Assembly (NCBI GenBank): GCA_001695595.3
Contig: MBPM02000060.1
Span: forward strand, 248,001 to 312,000
Direction: 5' to 3'
Length of the DNA: 64,000 nucleotides
Source of the DNA: Plasmopara viticola
Taxonomy: Eukaryota; Oomycota; Peronosporomycetes; Peronosporales; Peronosporaceae
Each line of letters starts with the position of its first letter. Position 1 is the stretch's first letter. Position numbers and translations under genes: made by a program. Below the pieces are notes generated by a model. It did not search any database. It had not been told where the DNA came from and worked only from the letters and a program-made list of their open reading frames with translations. Of this stretch, positions 1 to 12,061 are shown piece after piece.

Positions 1-394
1 GTCGAATGCTGTTTGCTTCAGACTTGTATGCGAGGCATGACGTTTTTGGAGGGCCACAAGTCCTGGTTTAAAAAGAGGATAAGACCTTACGTTCGACCCG
101 CTTTGCTTCCAGCAGAGCTTTTCGAGTCATTGACCTTCCCTTGCTAGAGAGCAGAAGAACCATTAGCATGAACAATAAACCGTGTCTGTAATGTGTTTGA
201 TATCGGAATATATAAAAGAGACTAATACGGCCAAAGACATGAGTATGGAACATGGGCTTGTACGTTGGCCACTGATAGGAGCTCAGAAGACACAGCACTC
301 ACTGTACGTCATGTGGGAAATCTAAGCCACGACAATATGGGTAAGACCATATCACTACACGTGAAGCGGCACTTAAATTACGGAGCAGTGCTCG

Positions 395-450
395 TACAAC
401 ACAGTACTTACTGCATGGCTTGGGTGACATGCAGTAAGTGCTGTGTTGTA
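395..450. repeat. Long near-perfect hairpin (23-bp arms, 10-nt loop)
   Basis: The left arm (395-417) and right arm (428-450) are reverse complements over 23 bp with a single mismatch, which would be a G-U pair in RNA. The loop is the 10 bases 418-427. No gene, terminal repeat or target-site duplication was recognised around it. It could be a small-RNA precursor, a miniature inverted-repeat relic or a replication-generated palindrome; the sequence alone does not decide. Confidence 0.8.
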
Positions 451-739
451 GATTTCATGCCAAGGCAGCAAGAGCGAGGCTTGATTCCATAAAGTAGCAC
501 GTAATTCACAAAGCTACATACTCAAAAGACATAATTCGCTGCATTTCGTAACGGCGCGGCTTGCGTTCAGCCAAGGCAGCAAGGCTGAAGGCCAGGTCCT
601 CGTGGAGTGGCATGAGTCACGCTTGTAAAGACCAGCATTTTTTACTGCAAACTTTGCAGAATATGACCGGCTGTAGGTCGAGGCATCGACGGCCCGATTC
701 TGATGTTGCAAGCGAAATGACATGTGACCCACAGAGCAC

Positions 740-1000
740 CACTCGTCGTTGACAGCGGTCGCTGTAAGTCCGTCATGATACAGTTAACCGGAGGGCGAGG
801 ACTTCGAGGTGCTGCATTTCTGATGTTGCATATACGGCTGAGCAGAGGCTCAATGAGTAAAGCACTTTGCTTGATGTCATCGTTGACGTCGGCTCACTAA
901 TGAACAATCGTGTCGACACCGATCATATTACCGGAAGCGTTGATGTCGTCAAGAACAAGACGGCGTTGCATGACGCTCGTTGAGCTGTCTCGATCATTGT
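740..1000. repeat. LTR-like relic shared with 34965-35190
   Basis: Several blocks align in order with the stretch 34965-35190: a 'cgctgtaagtcc' / 'cgctataagtcc' block, then a 'gagtaaagcactttgcttgatgtca' type block matched by a diverged copy, then a 'ttgcat..cgctcgttga' type block. The similarity is patchy and eye-based. The likeliest reading is two old copies of one dispersed repeat, perhaps an LTR. No element ends were found. Confidence 0.35.
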
Positions 1001-3884
1001 CACTTAACGGGATATCGTACTTACGCAAGCATACCGTGTGACATTCGGAGACTGTGCGCTTGGCTCGTGTGCTAAATATGTTGTTTGTCCCATCCCTGAC
1101 GATGCACTAATGCGAGCGACAAATTCTAAGGCTTAATCAGGTTATTTTGCGGATGTCTGAGTTTCAGCACATTTCGCAATGAACCAAATCCGGGGAGGTC
1201 ACACGTGTTAAGAAAATGCAGCCTCAAGTTCAAGGGTATGATTCCCCGTTACACGTGATCTATCACTTGGTTGTCTCAAGTCACTTGTTGCTTACAGGTA
1301 AGCTGCTTCGCCTCTATAGGCGGCGCTTATATCCGTTTCTTCCATTTTCTGATTCGTGTCTGAGCTCAAATTTGGTCACTCGCTATTTTAAGACGAAAAG
1401 AATCAGTCCCGAACCAAAATAATTGACTTTATCGACGTAGGTAGATTGCGAGAATACCGTACAACAACAAGGCGGCAGCTCCTGCTTAACCAACTGGGAC
1501 CCTGTGTTTGACCGTCACCTTGCATAAAAAACTTACTTTATCGTCTTTATGAAGGAGCCGTCAGCTGATTTTTTAAAGTACTCGCATAAGCGTCTGGTGC
1601 ATAAAATATATGCTCAATTAAGCTCTTGTGTGATGGTGTTGACTCACCAACAGTCGTCTTTAATTGCAATTGCACTGCAAGCTGATACTTCTCGACTTTG
1701 TTGACTGATATGCCAACCAAAAGCGTAAGCCGTGCAATATGTTTCATCGCTCTCCGTATACGTAAATTACTGTAATGTGAGGCCGCTCTTTTGTTTAAAA
1801 ATCGTAAATGTCTTGCTTACGTCAAAAATAAGCTGACACTTGACAGATAAAGAGAACTCATCAATTAGTGGGTCACACAAAGCAAGCCTTGGATATCTGA
1901 AGTGATCAAATGAATCGTCTATACGATAGCTTACGGAAGTGACAAGAATCACCACAGAACAAGATGTGCCTTATCTTCAGAAACACTGCCGGTGACGCCA
2001 TTAGAGCTCTCACGAAATGGCGCCTTCTCTTAAAGCAAAAGTAAGTACGACGCGCTAGAATCGTGTAGCTTCTCAATCTAGGAGCAAGCAGAATGGCTGT
2101 TGCACATCGATAACATCAAGAATAATGTTAAATAGCTTCAAACCACCATTCACGATGGCGGTACTTATATGTGCCTCGAGTACATAAGAGCTTGAGGGTT
2201 AAGATATCGGGAACCCTATACCTCAATTTAAGTCGTTAGGCGACTTATAAATCATGCCGTTTTTTGCTCAAGCAGTAAGGTGGCGTTGTAGAGAACGCCT
2301 GAGCCTGGCAACATGGGAGCTGAAGCGCGACATACAATCGCGCCATCACCCGGTTCTGACGTCGGACATTTAGGCTAAATTGAAATACAGGCGCAAAGCA
2401 CTGTAGGATCTACGAGCAATGTAAGTTCATTGACACCGTCTTCGCCGAAACGACAATGGTCAGTATGGTGTGAGGGTCAAATATCTCGCACCAGCCACCA
2501 ATGTTTTAAGTTTCGCATGTGGAACGGAAGGTGGCTACCAAATTTGCTTATAATCAGAAGATACACAATGCATCGCTACCCACAATAGCTCATATCAATG
2601 ATATACTAAATTCCATATTAAGACGTCCGAGGGCATGCGCTAATTTTGTAATTGGATATAATAAAGTCATATAGAGATAACATATCTTCCCGCGATGTCA
2701 CAAAACGATTAAATACCACGGTGACGTTAAATCGTCATTGCACAATATTGCAACTGTTACGGATACGTACTTTAATAATAATTTACATTTTTGTTCTAAA
2801 GGGTTACATTGAACTACTTAGGTTACCGATAGCAAATATTGTACAATAGCATTGACAAGTTTGCTTTTGCGTTAATAACGGTAAATAAGAATTGGCTGTT
2901 TTGTAAGCAGCCGTTGGGTCCGTGTTGATTTTATATAGTGTGAAAGCCTATGAGGCCTGCTTTTTAATCTGAAAAGGCTTTTCGGCTTAACTTCTTGTTT
3001 GCACAAATACAGTCTTGCCTCGCAAAGACTTTGTCAGAGCTTCTTCAAAAGAAGCAAGAAAATTAGCCACATGATGCTTAAAACAGCATCGGAAACAATC
3101 TCTTTGCCTGGTGTTGAAGTCTTGTTCTTAGAGCTTCTGACGATGTCAGTGGCCGCGCAAGTGTGGTGTGATAAGAAGAAGTGATTTCTTTTCAGTTTAG
3201 GTAGCTTAGGCCTACCGAACAAACTAATATGTTCACTTATCATTCAAAATGAAATGGACACGCTACGTGCCATTTTAATCCTAAGCCTTTTGTAGTCTAT
3301 TGAAATGACACAACATCTCGAACGTCGTAAGCTCACTAGTGAAGGGCAGTGTGATAGGACTCTAATTTTGCAGTGGTTAACGAATATTACTCATTTTTAC
3401 CAGAAAAGTTAAGAAGTCGGGCCATCCGCAGACGAAAACTTGTTTTTATCCAATAACTTTCATTACCGTGTCACATTTTTACTGATCGCAGCTATAACAT
3501 AGGTGACTCTATACAATTTAGATGGGAAACTTGATGCACTGTTTCTACATGCTCGTTAGAGCAGTAATTACTGCTGGGTCTCGTTGTACCCGTATTTGAG
3601 ACCTTGCGGCTGTACCAGTTTGAGTATGGAAACAACGTAACCTAAACTCTATATTTTCCAGTATTTTATGGCGCTTGTCAAGGCGTGCGTCCTGCAGTAT
3701 AGCGGTCAAGTTCACCATCTTTTTTACATGTACCTGACTATGTCGACCATCATTGGATCGGCAGTGGCCGCGCTCTGCTCACTTCGACGAACTTGCTTTG
3801 ACTATGTGGTGAAATTTACGTCTGAACCTGTCGCCGTGTTTGTTCCCTATGGTGTTGCCACTTTAATTCCCACTAGAGGCCACG

Positions 3885-5702
3885 ATGTCCGCGTCTTCGT
3901 CGGACATCTGTGGCATTGACGTGCAGGCATTGTATCTCCACGATCCGGGTAACAAACAGGAACCAGTTGGCTACATCTTATGCTCGGAAATGGGCGATAC
4001 GTGCAAGAAAAACGCCTGCAGCTGTCGGCGCGCCGCAAACGCCGAAGTCAACGGCACAACAAAATACTTTGGCGTCTGTGTGGTGCTGCAACAAGGAAAA
4101 GACTGCGCCACAAGTGGAGACGAAGACCTCACGTGTGCAGTAAGCTCAAATGCCCCAACGACGGAATCTCAAACCAAGACCAACAGCAACACGACCACGA
4201 AAGCGACGGTAGAAAGTAACACGGTGCCTGCTGCCAGTGCTAGTAGCAGTATTGGTAGCAAGACGACAGCATCGGAAAGCGTCATGGCCTCGGTGAGCAC
4301 GACCGACATGGTAGCTATCATTGTCGTCGCTGTTGTAATCGTGTCATTAATCTCGTGGTTTATACGCTCCTACTGCAAGCGTCGCTCGAAATCGGGCGAA
4401 AAGCTTGCATCCGGACAGAGTTGCAATCAACAGACCACTACTTTGGACGGGACGTCGCCCACTTATGTGACGGGCAGGTCTCCAGCCGTGCCATCGTTCC
4501 CAGCATTCGACTCACGCACGCGCGGGATGCAATCGCCAAGTTCCAGTAGTCACAAAAGCCGGGGAGCTCGAAACATACCGCGTGCACACGAAAGTGTCTC
4601 GGGACGTGGCCAACACAATCACGACATTGACGCCCAATTTGCTCCAGGTGGGGTCCGCCACGTCTCTAGCGAGCCGACCTCTGGCCGTCAATATCCGATT
4701 GCTAATGCACCAGTTCCATCGTCCGGCTCACGCCGCGAACCCACTTCACTTCGAGGCAAACAAAATCCTAGAGTTGACGATCAGCGCGGTCCTGACAGCT
4801 TTCAAAGAGCGCAGCGGGAGCCAGTTTCAGGACGCTCCAGACCTGTTTCGAGCAAAGGAATGGATCCGTCGGGTGGCACAGTATATGCTAGTCACAGCAC
4901 GCTTGAAAGAGCGGCGCAATTTGCACAGCTAGCAGTGTTTGAGGCCCCTCCTCCTCCGCCTCGGCCTCACAAAATGGCTAAAGCGGTGCCAACAATGAAT
5001 CCAGTTTCCAAGAATGCTATGATGCCGCCCTCAAATCGTTCGGCAGCAAAGCGACCAATCTATCATATTCCTGATGATCCTTTACCGACAGACTATGACA
5101 TTCTGTCCCCAAAGACAGCCAGGTCGCTGGCTCCGTCCATTGCATCTTCGGCGACGACTGTTGTTGCAGCAGGACGCAATCGACCAACTCCTAATCAACA
5201 AAACCGACGACCGCCGTATCAAACCAATTCGTCTTCGTATTTCCAGTCCGATTTTCGTCGCGATGACAACAAGTATGCTGAAACCATGGGACTGAACGAT
5301 AGCACCTTCGTCGATAGCAAATATGAAGAAAGCGATTATGGCGAAAGTCGGTACGATGAAAGCACGCACAAAGGACAGTTCAAGTCAGCAAACAATTACG
5401 TCGACTCATTTGTCAGTGAGGTGAGCTCTATGGCATGGTCGGATGCCTCGGGTATAAGCGAAGACAGCTACTACCAGGCAGTGCCGAGCAGCATGGCTCG
5501 CATTCCAGTCATTGAGGCACCGCATGACGATGACGACACCAACAGTGCGGACCGCTATTGCGACTGGGGCCAGCAATCCGCTGCATTCCGCAGCACATCA
5601 GGATCGGACACGTCCTTTTTCGCAGCTTCGGACGCGTCCGTCTTTTCAGAAAATTCGGATTTCAACGAGTCCAAAAATGACTTCAAGGAGCGCGAATTCT
5701 AA
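3885..5702 (+). CDS. Cysteine-rich ectodomain, single-pass membrane protein with long disordered tail
   Basis: The 605-residue product was not recognised as a named family. Residues 1-85 carry about ten cysteines and look like a small disulfide-rich extracellular domain. Residues 86-140 are Ser/Thr-rich, like an O-glycosylated stalk. Residues 141-160 form one strongly hydrophobic membrane segment followed by a basic stop-transfer cluster (KRRSK). The remaining about 440 residues are Ser/Pro/Gln/Arg-rich and probably disordered, with a proline run (PPPPPRP) near 354 and a local repeat of ESxYGES/YDES type near 480. The topology suggests a surface receptor or wall-sensor-like protein with a cytosolic scaffold tail; this is inference. 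No signal peptide follows the ATG, and an in-frame TAA lies 21 bp upstream, so an unidentified 5' exon may supply one. A hydrophobic stretch is encoded at about 3728-3790, but no intron that joins it in frame was found. AATAAA occurs at about 5755. Confidence 0.8.
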   Translation: MSASSSDICGIDVQALYLHDPGNKQEPVGYILCSEMGDTCKKNACSCRRAANAEVNGTTKYFGVCVVLQQGKDCATSGDEDLTCAVSSNAPTTESQTKTNSNTTTKATVESNTVPAASASSSIGSKTTASESVMASVSTTDMVAIIVVAVVIVSLISWFIRSYCKRRSKSGEKLASGQSCNQQTTTLDGTSPTYVTGRSPAVPSFPAFDSRTRGMQSPSSSSHKSRGARNIPRAHESVSGRGQHNHDIDAQFAPGGVRHVSSEPTSGRQYPIANAPVPSSGSRREPTSLRGKQNPRVDDQRGPDSFQRAQREPVSGRSRPVSSKGMDPSGGTVYASHSTLERAAQFAQLAVFEAPPPPPRPHKMAKAVPTMNPVSKNAMMPPSNRSAAKRPIYHIPDDPLPTDYDILSPKTARSLAPSIASSATTVVAAGRNRPTPNQQNRRPPYQTNSSSYFQSDFRRDDNKYAETMGLNDSTFVDSKYEESDYGESRYDESTHKGQFKSANNYVDSFVSEVSSMAWSDASGISEDSYYQAVPSSMARIPVIEAPHDDDDTNSADRYCDWGQQSAAFRSTSGSDTSFFAASDASVFSENSDFNESKNDFKEREF

Positions 5703-8700
5703 GCACAAGAAAGAATTAGATCTATAAGTGTTGTTATCGGTGGGTGACCTCGCGAATAAAGTTGTGTCGTATCAGTTATTTCACTTAAGAGTCCCGCTAA
5801 TGTAAGACCGTGCATCCAAAACTATAATAGAATCTTTCAATGACCAAAGTATGTATTCCTGCCATGAAGAAGATACCCCCGGTTGGCTTCGATTTTATGA
5901 GACTTTTAAGAAAGCATAGAATTCATTGGTCGAAATCTTGGCGAATACTCCCATGCTTGTCATCTAAGGGTCATTGATGCAGACGCCTACCACGCTCTTC
6001 GCGCTCGTAACACACTCACATATTGCGAATTTACTGCTTTACATCGTCTCGTGTGTAATAGTTGGCACCGAAGTCGAGCTAAACGCGCCGCTGATCGTTC
6101 GACGTAACAATGGCCAGGTAATTGGATTGGTGTCTGTCTGTTCTTGTGCTGTCCTGGTATGTGCAATGACGGGTAAGATGGATGTTTTTTTTGCTCGAAC
6201 GGGTGTCGGGCATGTTGACTCGCTGTCTACGACGCACAGACTACCTTGATTGCAAGGGCCGACTATAGTAACATTCTTTGAACATGCTATACATGACACG
6301 GCCCATTAAGAATGTATTTATTTTAAGATTTTGCGATGTATTTGATAAAAATTGTTGCTGACATTTGCTCATCGTGTGCAAGTGGTGTGGCTACTCTATA
6401 CAAAGATATCATGTCCACGTGCGCCATTAAGTATCAATAAGGCGGTAGTAGGTGTCGTAGTCTCGTTCTTGATGTTAGTTATTCCTGTCGCTCACGCTGG
6501 CACCTAACGATGCCTCTACACCGCTCACAGTGAGCGTGAATATCTTTGAAGAGAAAAGAAGAGATCAACATAACCATTGATTCACATCGTAGCGAGAGTC
6601 CTGGCTCTCGCCCGCTTGCAAATCGAAACGAACGTGCAATATTTCAGCTGAGGCGACGTTCAAGCTAATCTTCACCTGACGCAAGTCCTTACCGCGCGAG
6701 ATCGCGCTTCTGTGTAGCCCATCAAAGAGCTCTATTGGCTAGAATAGCCAGTATCGCTCCCACATTACACAGTCTCTGGATAAAGATTTTTCGTATACAA
6801 CCTACCTCGTTGAATCAGGTCATAAAACTGACATTGTAGGCCAAATTTTCTTTTCAGCCAGAAAGGGCACAAATCCGGGAACCCTTGGTGGATTGAATCT
6901 TATCTAGGCTGATGAGTAGGAGGTATACGGGAGGAATACATCCGAGGTGCTGATCAGCATAAACGCATCTGTTTGTGGTAACACACGCCATTCGGTTGTC
7001 TACTGCTATAAGAGCGCCAATGATCAATTGCCAGATAGTCGCTCGGTAAGAGGGTAGTGGCAACACCCAGTTTCGAAGCCGATCACAAGTGAGGTCCGTG
7101 CTTTATAAAATGACTATACTTGCAGCCTTGGTGTGCTAATGAATCGATTTCATATCTACTGAAATTTTCTACGGTTGTCTGAACTGCAATTCCTCACGGT
7201 TGCCTTAACAACCGTGAAGAATTTAGTAAATATATTATCGGTTAAGCAAATATGCTCGTCGCACCGTCGTCCGATAAAGTCACCCATATGCTGACGTTTT
7301 ACAATTAAGCGTCATATGCTACTGAAAGCGCTGTAGCAAAGCCTTTCTTGAAGCTGGCGAACGCCTTCCTACACGCTTTGTGTGCGCCGGCTTTCTGTGC
7401 TGGGATCAATCACGAAAAACCGCTTATTCAGCTTGTTTGTATGCCCTGGGGCAAGTGAGCGAGCTATTCGATACTCACAAAGGACCAATCGTAAACCTAG
7501 GCACAGACAAACGCAAGTGCTATGAGACTTACTCTTTTACCTTCTTTTAATGCTTAAAGTCGTTGATCGAAAATACAAAAATCCAGCCTCGATTAAGATT
7601 GCTTTTATATTCCCAAATGTAAGCTATATTAATTTTTAAATGTATTGTTAAGGAGTAAATACACTATTCTACTATTGAACAGCGTTATGCTATGTACTGA
7701 TCAACTTATACTAAAGAATCCGTTTCATTGTCTATATAATCTGGTTTGGTTCTGCGCTGCAAAGCGCTTCTTGCTGCTTCTGTCAACAGAATTTGACACG
7801 AAAAACTAATCTTGTTGCCTGCATAATAGCTGTCTCCATCACAAACTAGAGAACGAAGCTTAATATGCGCTTTGCGCGGAGATATGCTTTTGGCATTTCC
7901 CTTCAACATATTACAATACCTTCAATAGCCCAATAATAAAACTATATTCTCAACATTATTGTTTTGTAAGCGAGAACGACCATTCGCAAATTGAAAAAGG
8001 GGAGGCGGTAAGCCAAAACCTAGTGTTGGCAGGGGTGAAAGTATGCCGATAAGGCAGTCGCAGACAGCCATAAAAAATTTAGCAGAGGCTTCTATGTAAA
8101 CTTTTTAAAGACGGACTCTCGTCACATATTTTGCAACAAGACAAGACAGATATCAGAGGTCACGATACACCACAACCTGCAGTGTATAGGGATTAACAGC
8201 AGCCAAAACTTTACTCACTGATACTGTGCAAGAAGTGAACGAAGTGCTCACGGCAGAGTCAGTAGCGGCAGCGTATCTGGGGTGGTATGTCTTTTTATTA
8301 GGAAAGCAGTCTAGAAATCTTTAAAAAATCGCCTAGTGCACGGAGTGAATATTCAAATCTGAACCAAACATCGAATCCGTATTATTTGATGGTGAAGTCA
8401 ATAGCAGATAATGGACATATCATCGCTACCATTTGATAGAGGGTACATCATCAAATTGATGGCAGTGGCAAGGTGTGACACCATTCAAATCCTAAGACGA
8501 AAACATTTGGTGTGTAGGATCTTACGCTCAATCTAAATGTTCTGCGTCAAATAAGCTTGCAGTAGTTAAAGCGTCATGCACGCTTACATCATGCTAGTTG
8601 CAGTCTCGCCCAATCTCCGAGGTATCAAGCTATCGAAACTCACACGCTGGGACTAGAATGCCTCCAGCGCGGGATGCTGATAGCTATTCGATCATTTCCG

Positions 8701-11700
8701 GACCGAGTCCCGTACCATTTAATACAATAAAAGGCTTTTCGGTCAGTGGAGCATTATGCCCACCCAACTATCGCGCTTTCATTTTTGAATGCAAGCTGAC
8801 AAAGAAGACACATGGGGGGGGGTGATTGCTCGTCAACTTTATCTATCAATCTTCGGCTGCCTTGTTTGGATCATAGGGATTTCGAGCCGGGTACGCGTGG
8901 ATCATCCAAACCATTCCAGCCATAGGGCCGATAAATTAACACGATAAATCAAGAAATCTAACAAACTTTTTGTGTATAAGGCGATATACCATTAGATGCG
9001 GTTGGCATCCTAGCCGGGATTCGCCGGTCAATCTTATTCATGCTTTGAAATTTGTCAAGTCTCTCTCGTTCATATAGTGACATGGATGTGTCGGACCAAG
9101 AGTGTTATGCTCAGCATTACTTAAATGCTATTGTTTTGACAGCCTTACGAAGAAGTATGTTTTAAACTCCGTTGCTCAATTCTCGAGTGCATGTACAACT
9201 ATGAATATTATGCTAATGCATCTTTGATGTAATGCATCCTTTTTAGTGGTGGTATCTCAACAGCACATATCCTGTAGAAATTAATGCCGATTCATCGAAG
9301 AGCCAGATAAGTATCAATATAGTCGTGTAATGACGTGAATGAGCACAGCACAAAAGCTTTATCTGCCATTTATTATGAAACAGGTTCGAAAGTGATTGTT
9401 CATTTGTACTCATTCTGGTCGTCGCCACTCAATTTAGCAATAAAGAAGAATGAAGAAGATAGAAAATCTGTATTGACAACCGCTCGCTGAGCAATCTGAT
9501 CAATTAAATAGTGGGTGTGATGCTCTTAAACAATCTTTTATAAAAAATCCCAAGCGAAGTGTTGAAGTACTACTTTTTGGATGTGGTGAGCAAATGTGGT
9601 TAGCCAAATTCCGGAGAAATCCCGATCCTTTTCCGTTTTACTTTAACCTTCAGATTGCTCAAGTGGCCACTTTTTTGTAATCTGTAAAGCACCACATGTA
9701 TACTAGCGATCATTGAACTACGCTTACCTAAAGGCTGTCGATGGACCTAGTTGCTTCAAAAGAAGCCGTTTTCGAAAATGGGAGCCCGATAAGAGCATAT
9801 TGTAGCTGGAACTCGATCGACAATGATACATTGACGACTTCTAGTGATATCTGAGACCTGTAATGAACTGCAGCCTGTGCTTTCAATGAGATCGGATGGC
9901 TAATAAAATTGAAAAAAGCTTAATCTTCTACGATGAGTCAAGCTTCAAGACTAGTAAATGTGCGGTACGGTCGGACGAGGCCTCAGATCCAATTACGTTT
10001 TGACAAGGTGCGCTATACAGCGGGTCGGAACGGATCGAGCACTCCGAATCAATAGCAATATTTATAACAGTACTATACAGCGAGGTTAAAAGCTTACCGG
10101 ATAGGCAGGATGATTCGGATTGTAAGAAAACGAATGAGTACGAGCTTGACGTAAGCGAGCAACTTTGGGTGTGTCCGTAGCAAAAAAATTAATGACTAGT
10201 GAGATCGATTCATGATACTGATACCTGCAACAAGGCATTATCCGTCATCATAAGAGTTGAAAAAGAGGGCTTTAAGAGATTGAGGAGACCTGCAATGGGT
10301 CAATGTGAATTTTTCTGGCACTATCCAGACTGAGCGCACAAGACATGAGAGACACTGCGTGAATTGTGGTACATTGGAAGGTCAATCAGATCTTAAGAAG
10401 TATGACAGGTAGGTTTTAAGCGACGTCCTTCTTCCTGATAATATACGCCTAATATTGCACTGATCCACAAGAGAAATACAGTACTTCTTATGTGAGCGGA
10501 CTTGCTAGCCAAATACGTAGTGGATGAATCAAGTCAACCTTAAACTCGTCAGAGATAAAGAGATTGTTGGTTTCGTCCTATGGTTCCAGTGACGTTTGTG
10601 GCTCTAAGTTTTGTGACTCTAAGTTCTTTGTATGCCTTATAATCGCATTCTGGAGCAGAGGTAGCGCGCTATGATGACATTCCGACCTTTAAGGATGTAA
10701 GCATCCTAAAAATGAATCAAACTCTTACCAAAGTGCTCTACAACTGTAAGACAACGAAGCTAGAAGCGAGTGTGTGGCGCCTTTCATGCTCTTTTTTGAT
10801 TACGACTTATAATTACCACCTTGCCTCCGCTCAATGTCTTTCTATGTCGGGCGCTCGATAATTCTCGAGATGATTTCACCGCTTAAAACCACTAGGTAAC
10901 GATACCGTCATAGCCATACCGTATCCAGCGGCAAGCCAGTACGCTCGCCACAAACTTAACCAAACATTATGGCAAGCAATCGAAGGCCAAGTCGAACAGC
11001 ATAATAAGAATGGGAATCGTTAAAAAAAAACTCAGTTTTTGGTAAAAATTCCTCACTTTGGGCTGGAGGGGGTCTCCATTGCTAATGCAAGGCTCTCATT
11101 GGCTCTCGCTACGAAATACGGAAAGCCGTTATTGAATCACCACATGGATTTACACGATTTATAGTTTTGCGCGTGCCTTTTTTGGTCAGCTTGGAAAAAA
11201 AGATGGTACTTAACAGCTTCTTGAAGCAGCACCTAGAGTGGCACCGGTCGAGCCTTGGTATAGCCCTACCACATGTGTGCTTAATTGTCTCTGACGCTGG
11301 ATTTGGTTTGCTGTCTGGCAGTGTGATGGAATTTGCTGGACACTACGAAAAGAGCGAGCCAAAGGAGTTTTTAATTCTGTGTACTTTTGCCCTTAAAAGC
11401 CCTTTTTAGCCCAAGTATATGTCCACAAGAGCGAACCTATTTATGGGACCTGATTCGACAGTATTGATGCGATTTTATTTACTCTTTGGTCTTCAGATGA
11501 ACTCGCGTACTCCTACTTGCTGCGAGGGCTTAGCGTATGTGATCGAAATACACAAAAAAGCAGAGCATGAGTAGACACCACGAGTTGATATTTAATAAAC
11601 GTGTTGGTGCCAGTAATTCCATGATGAACTCAAGTGTTGACAGCAACACATACGGAACTACAATACATGATGCGTTTTCGGAGCTCGTTTACGATAAAAA

Positions 11701-12061
11701 GTGTCCTGTTTTTTGCTGCTACTGCACAGAAAATGTTTTGATAAGCACACGTTTGGCACTTGCATTCGCATCCGTGCATGTAGTATAGTCGGTAGATGGT
11801 ACCAAAACTCGCGCTTAGCGACCAGTTGAAGTGACCAACCTTTATACTGTTTTCAGAAGCGATTCGATGCAAGGTTTGTAGGTTGTACCACCTACTATTG
11901 ACACAACCTTTGCATTTTTTTGCCTTCTCATGGTTGTTTCTCGTTTATTGGCGCTCTTATCACTTCGATACATTAGCCTTACAAAATGATAACGCAGCTT
12001 AATCCACAACTTTGGCCTTTTTGCAAAGAAACATTAATTTAAGAAATCCTGTATGGTCACT
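5703..12061. other. Gene desert
   Basis: More than 6 kb without a supportable gene. Open frames are short, AT-biased and show no family resemblance. A 15-bp-arm hairpin is at 7188-7223. A run of nine or more G occurs near 8815-8822. No transposon domain could be recognised, so this is either old repeat debris or genuinely non-coding DNA. Confidence 0.5.
7188..7223. repeat. Short hairpin (15-bp arms, 6-nt loop)
   Basis: Left arm 7188-7202 and right arm 7209-7223 are complementary over 15 bp with one mismatch that becomes G-U in RNA; the loop is six bases. No U-tract follows and no gene adjoins it, so it is not called a terminator. Confidence 0.6.

Larger units (their letters stand above)
1..3884. 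other. Gene-poor intergenic DNA with decayed repeat fragments
   Basis: No convincing gene is seen. Open frames here are short, lack family resemblance and have no codon bias like the real genes further on. Two structures stand out and are listed separately: a long hairpin near 395-450, and a stretch around 740-1000 that resembles sequence at 34965-35190 and may be a retrotransposon LTR relic. From about 2560 to 2900 the DNA is notably AT-rich. Confidence 0.6.
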
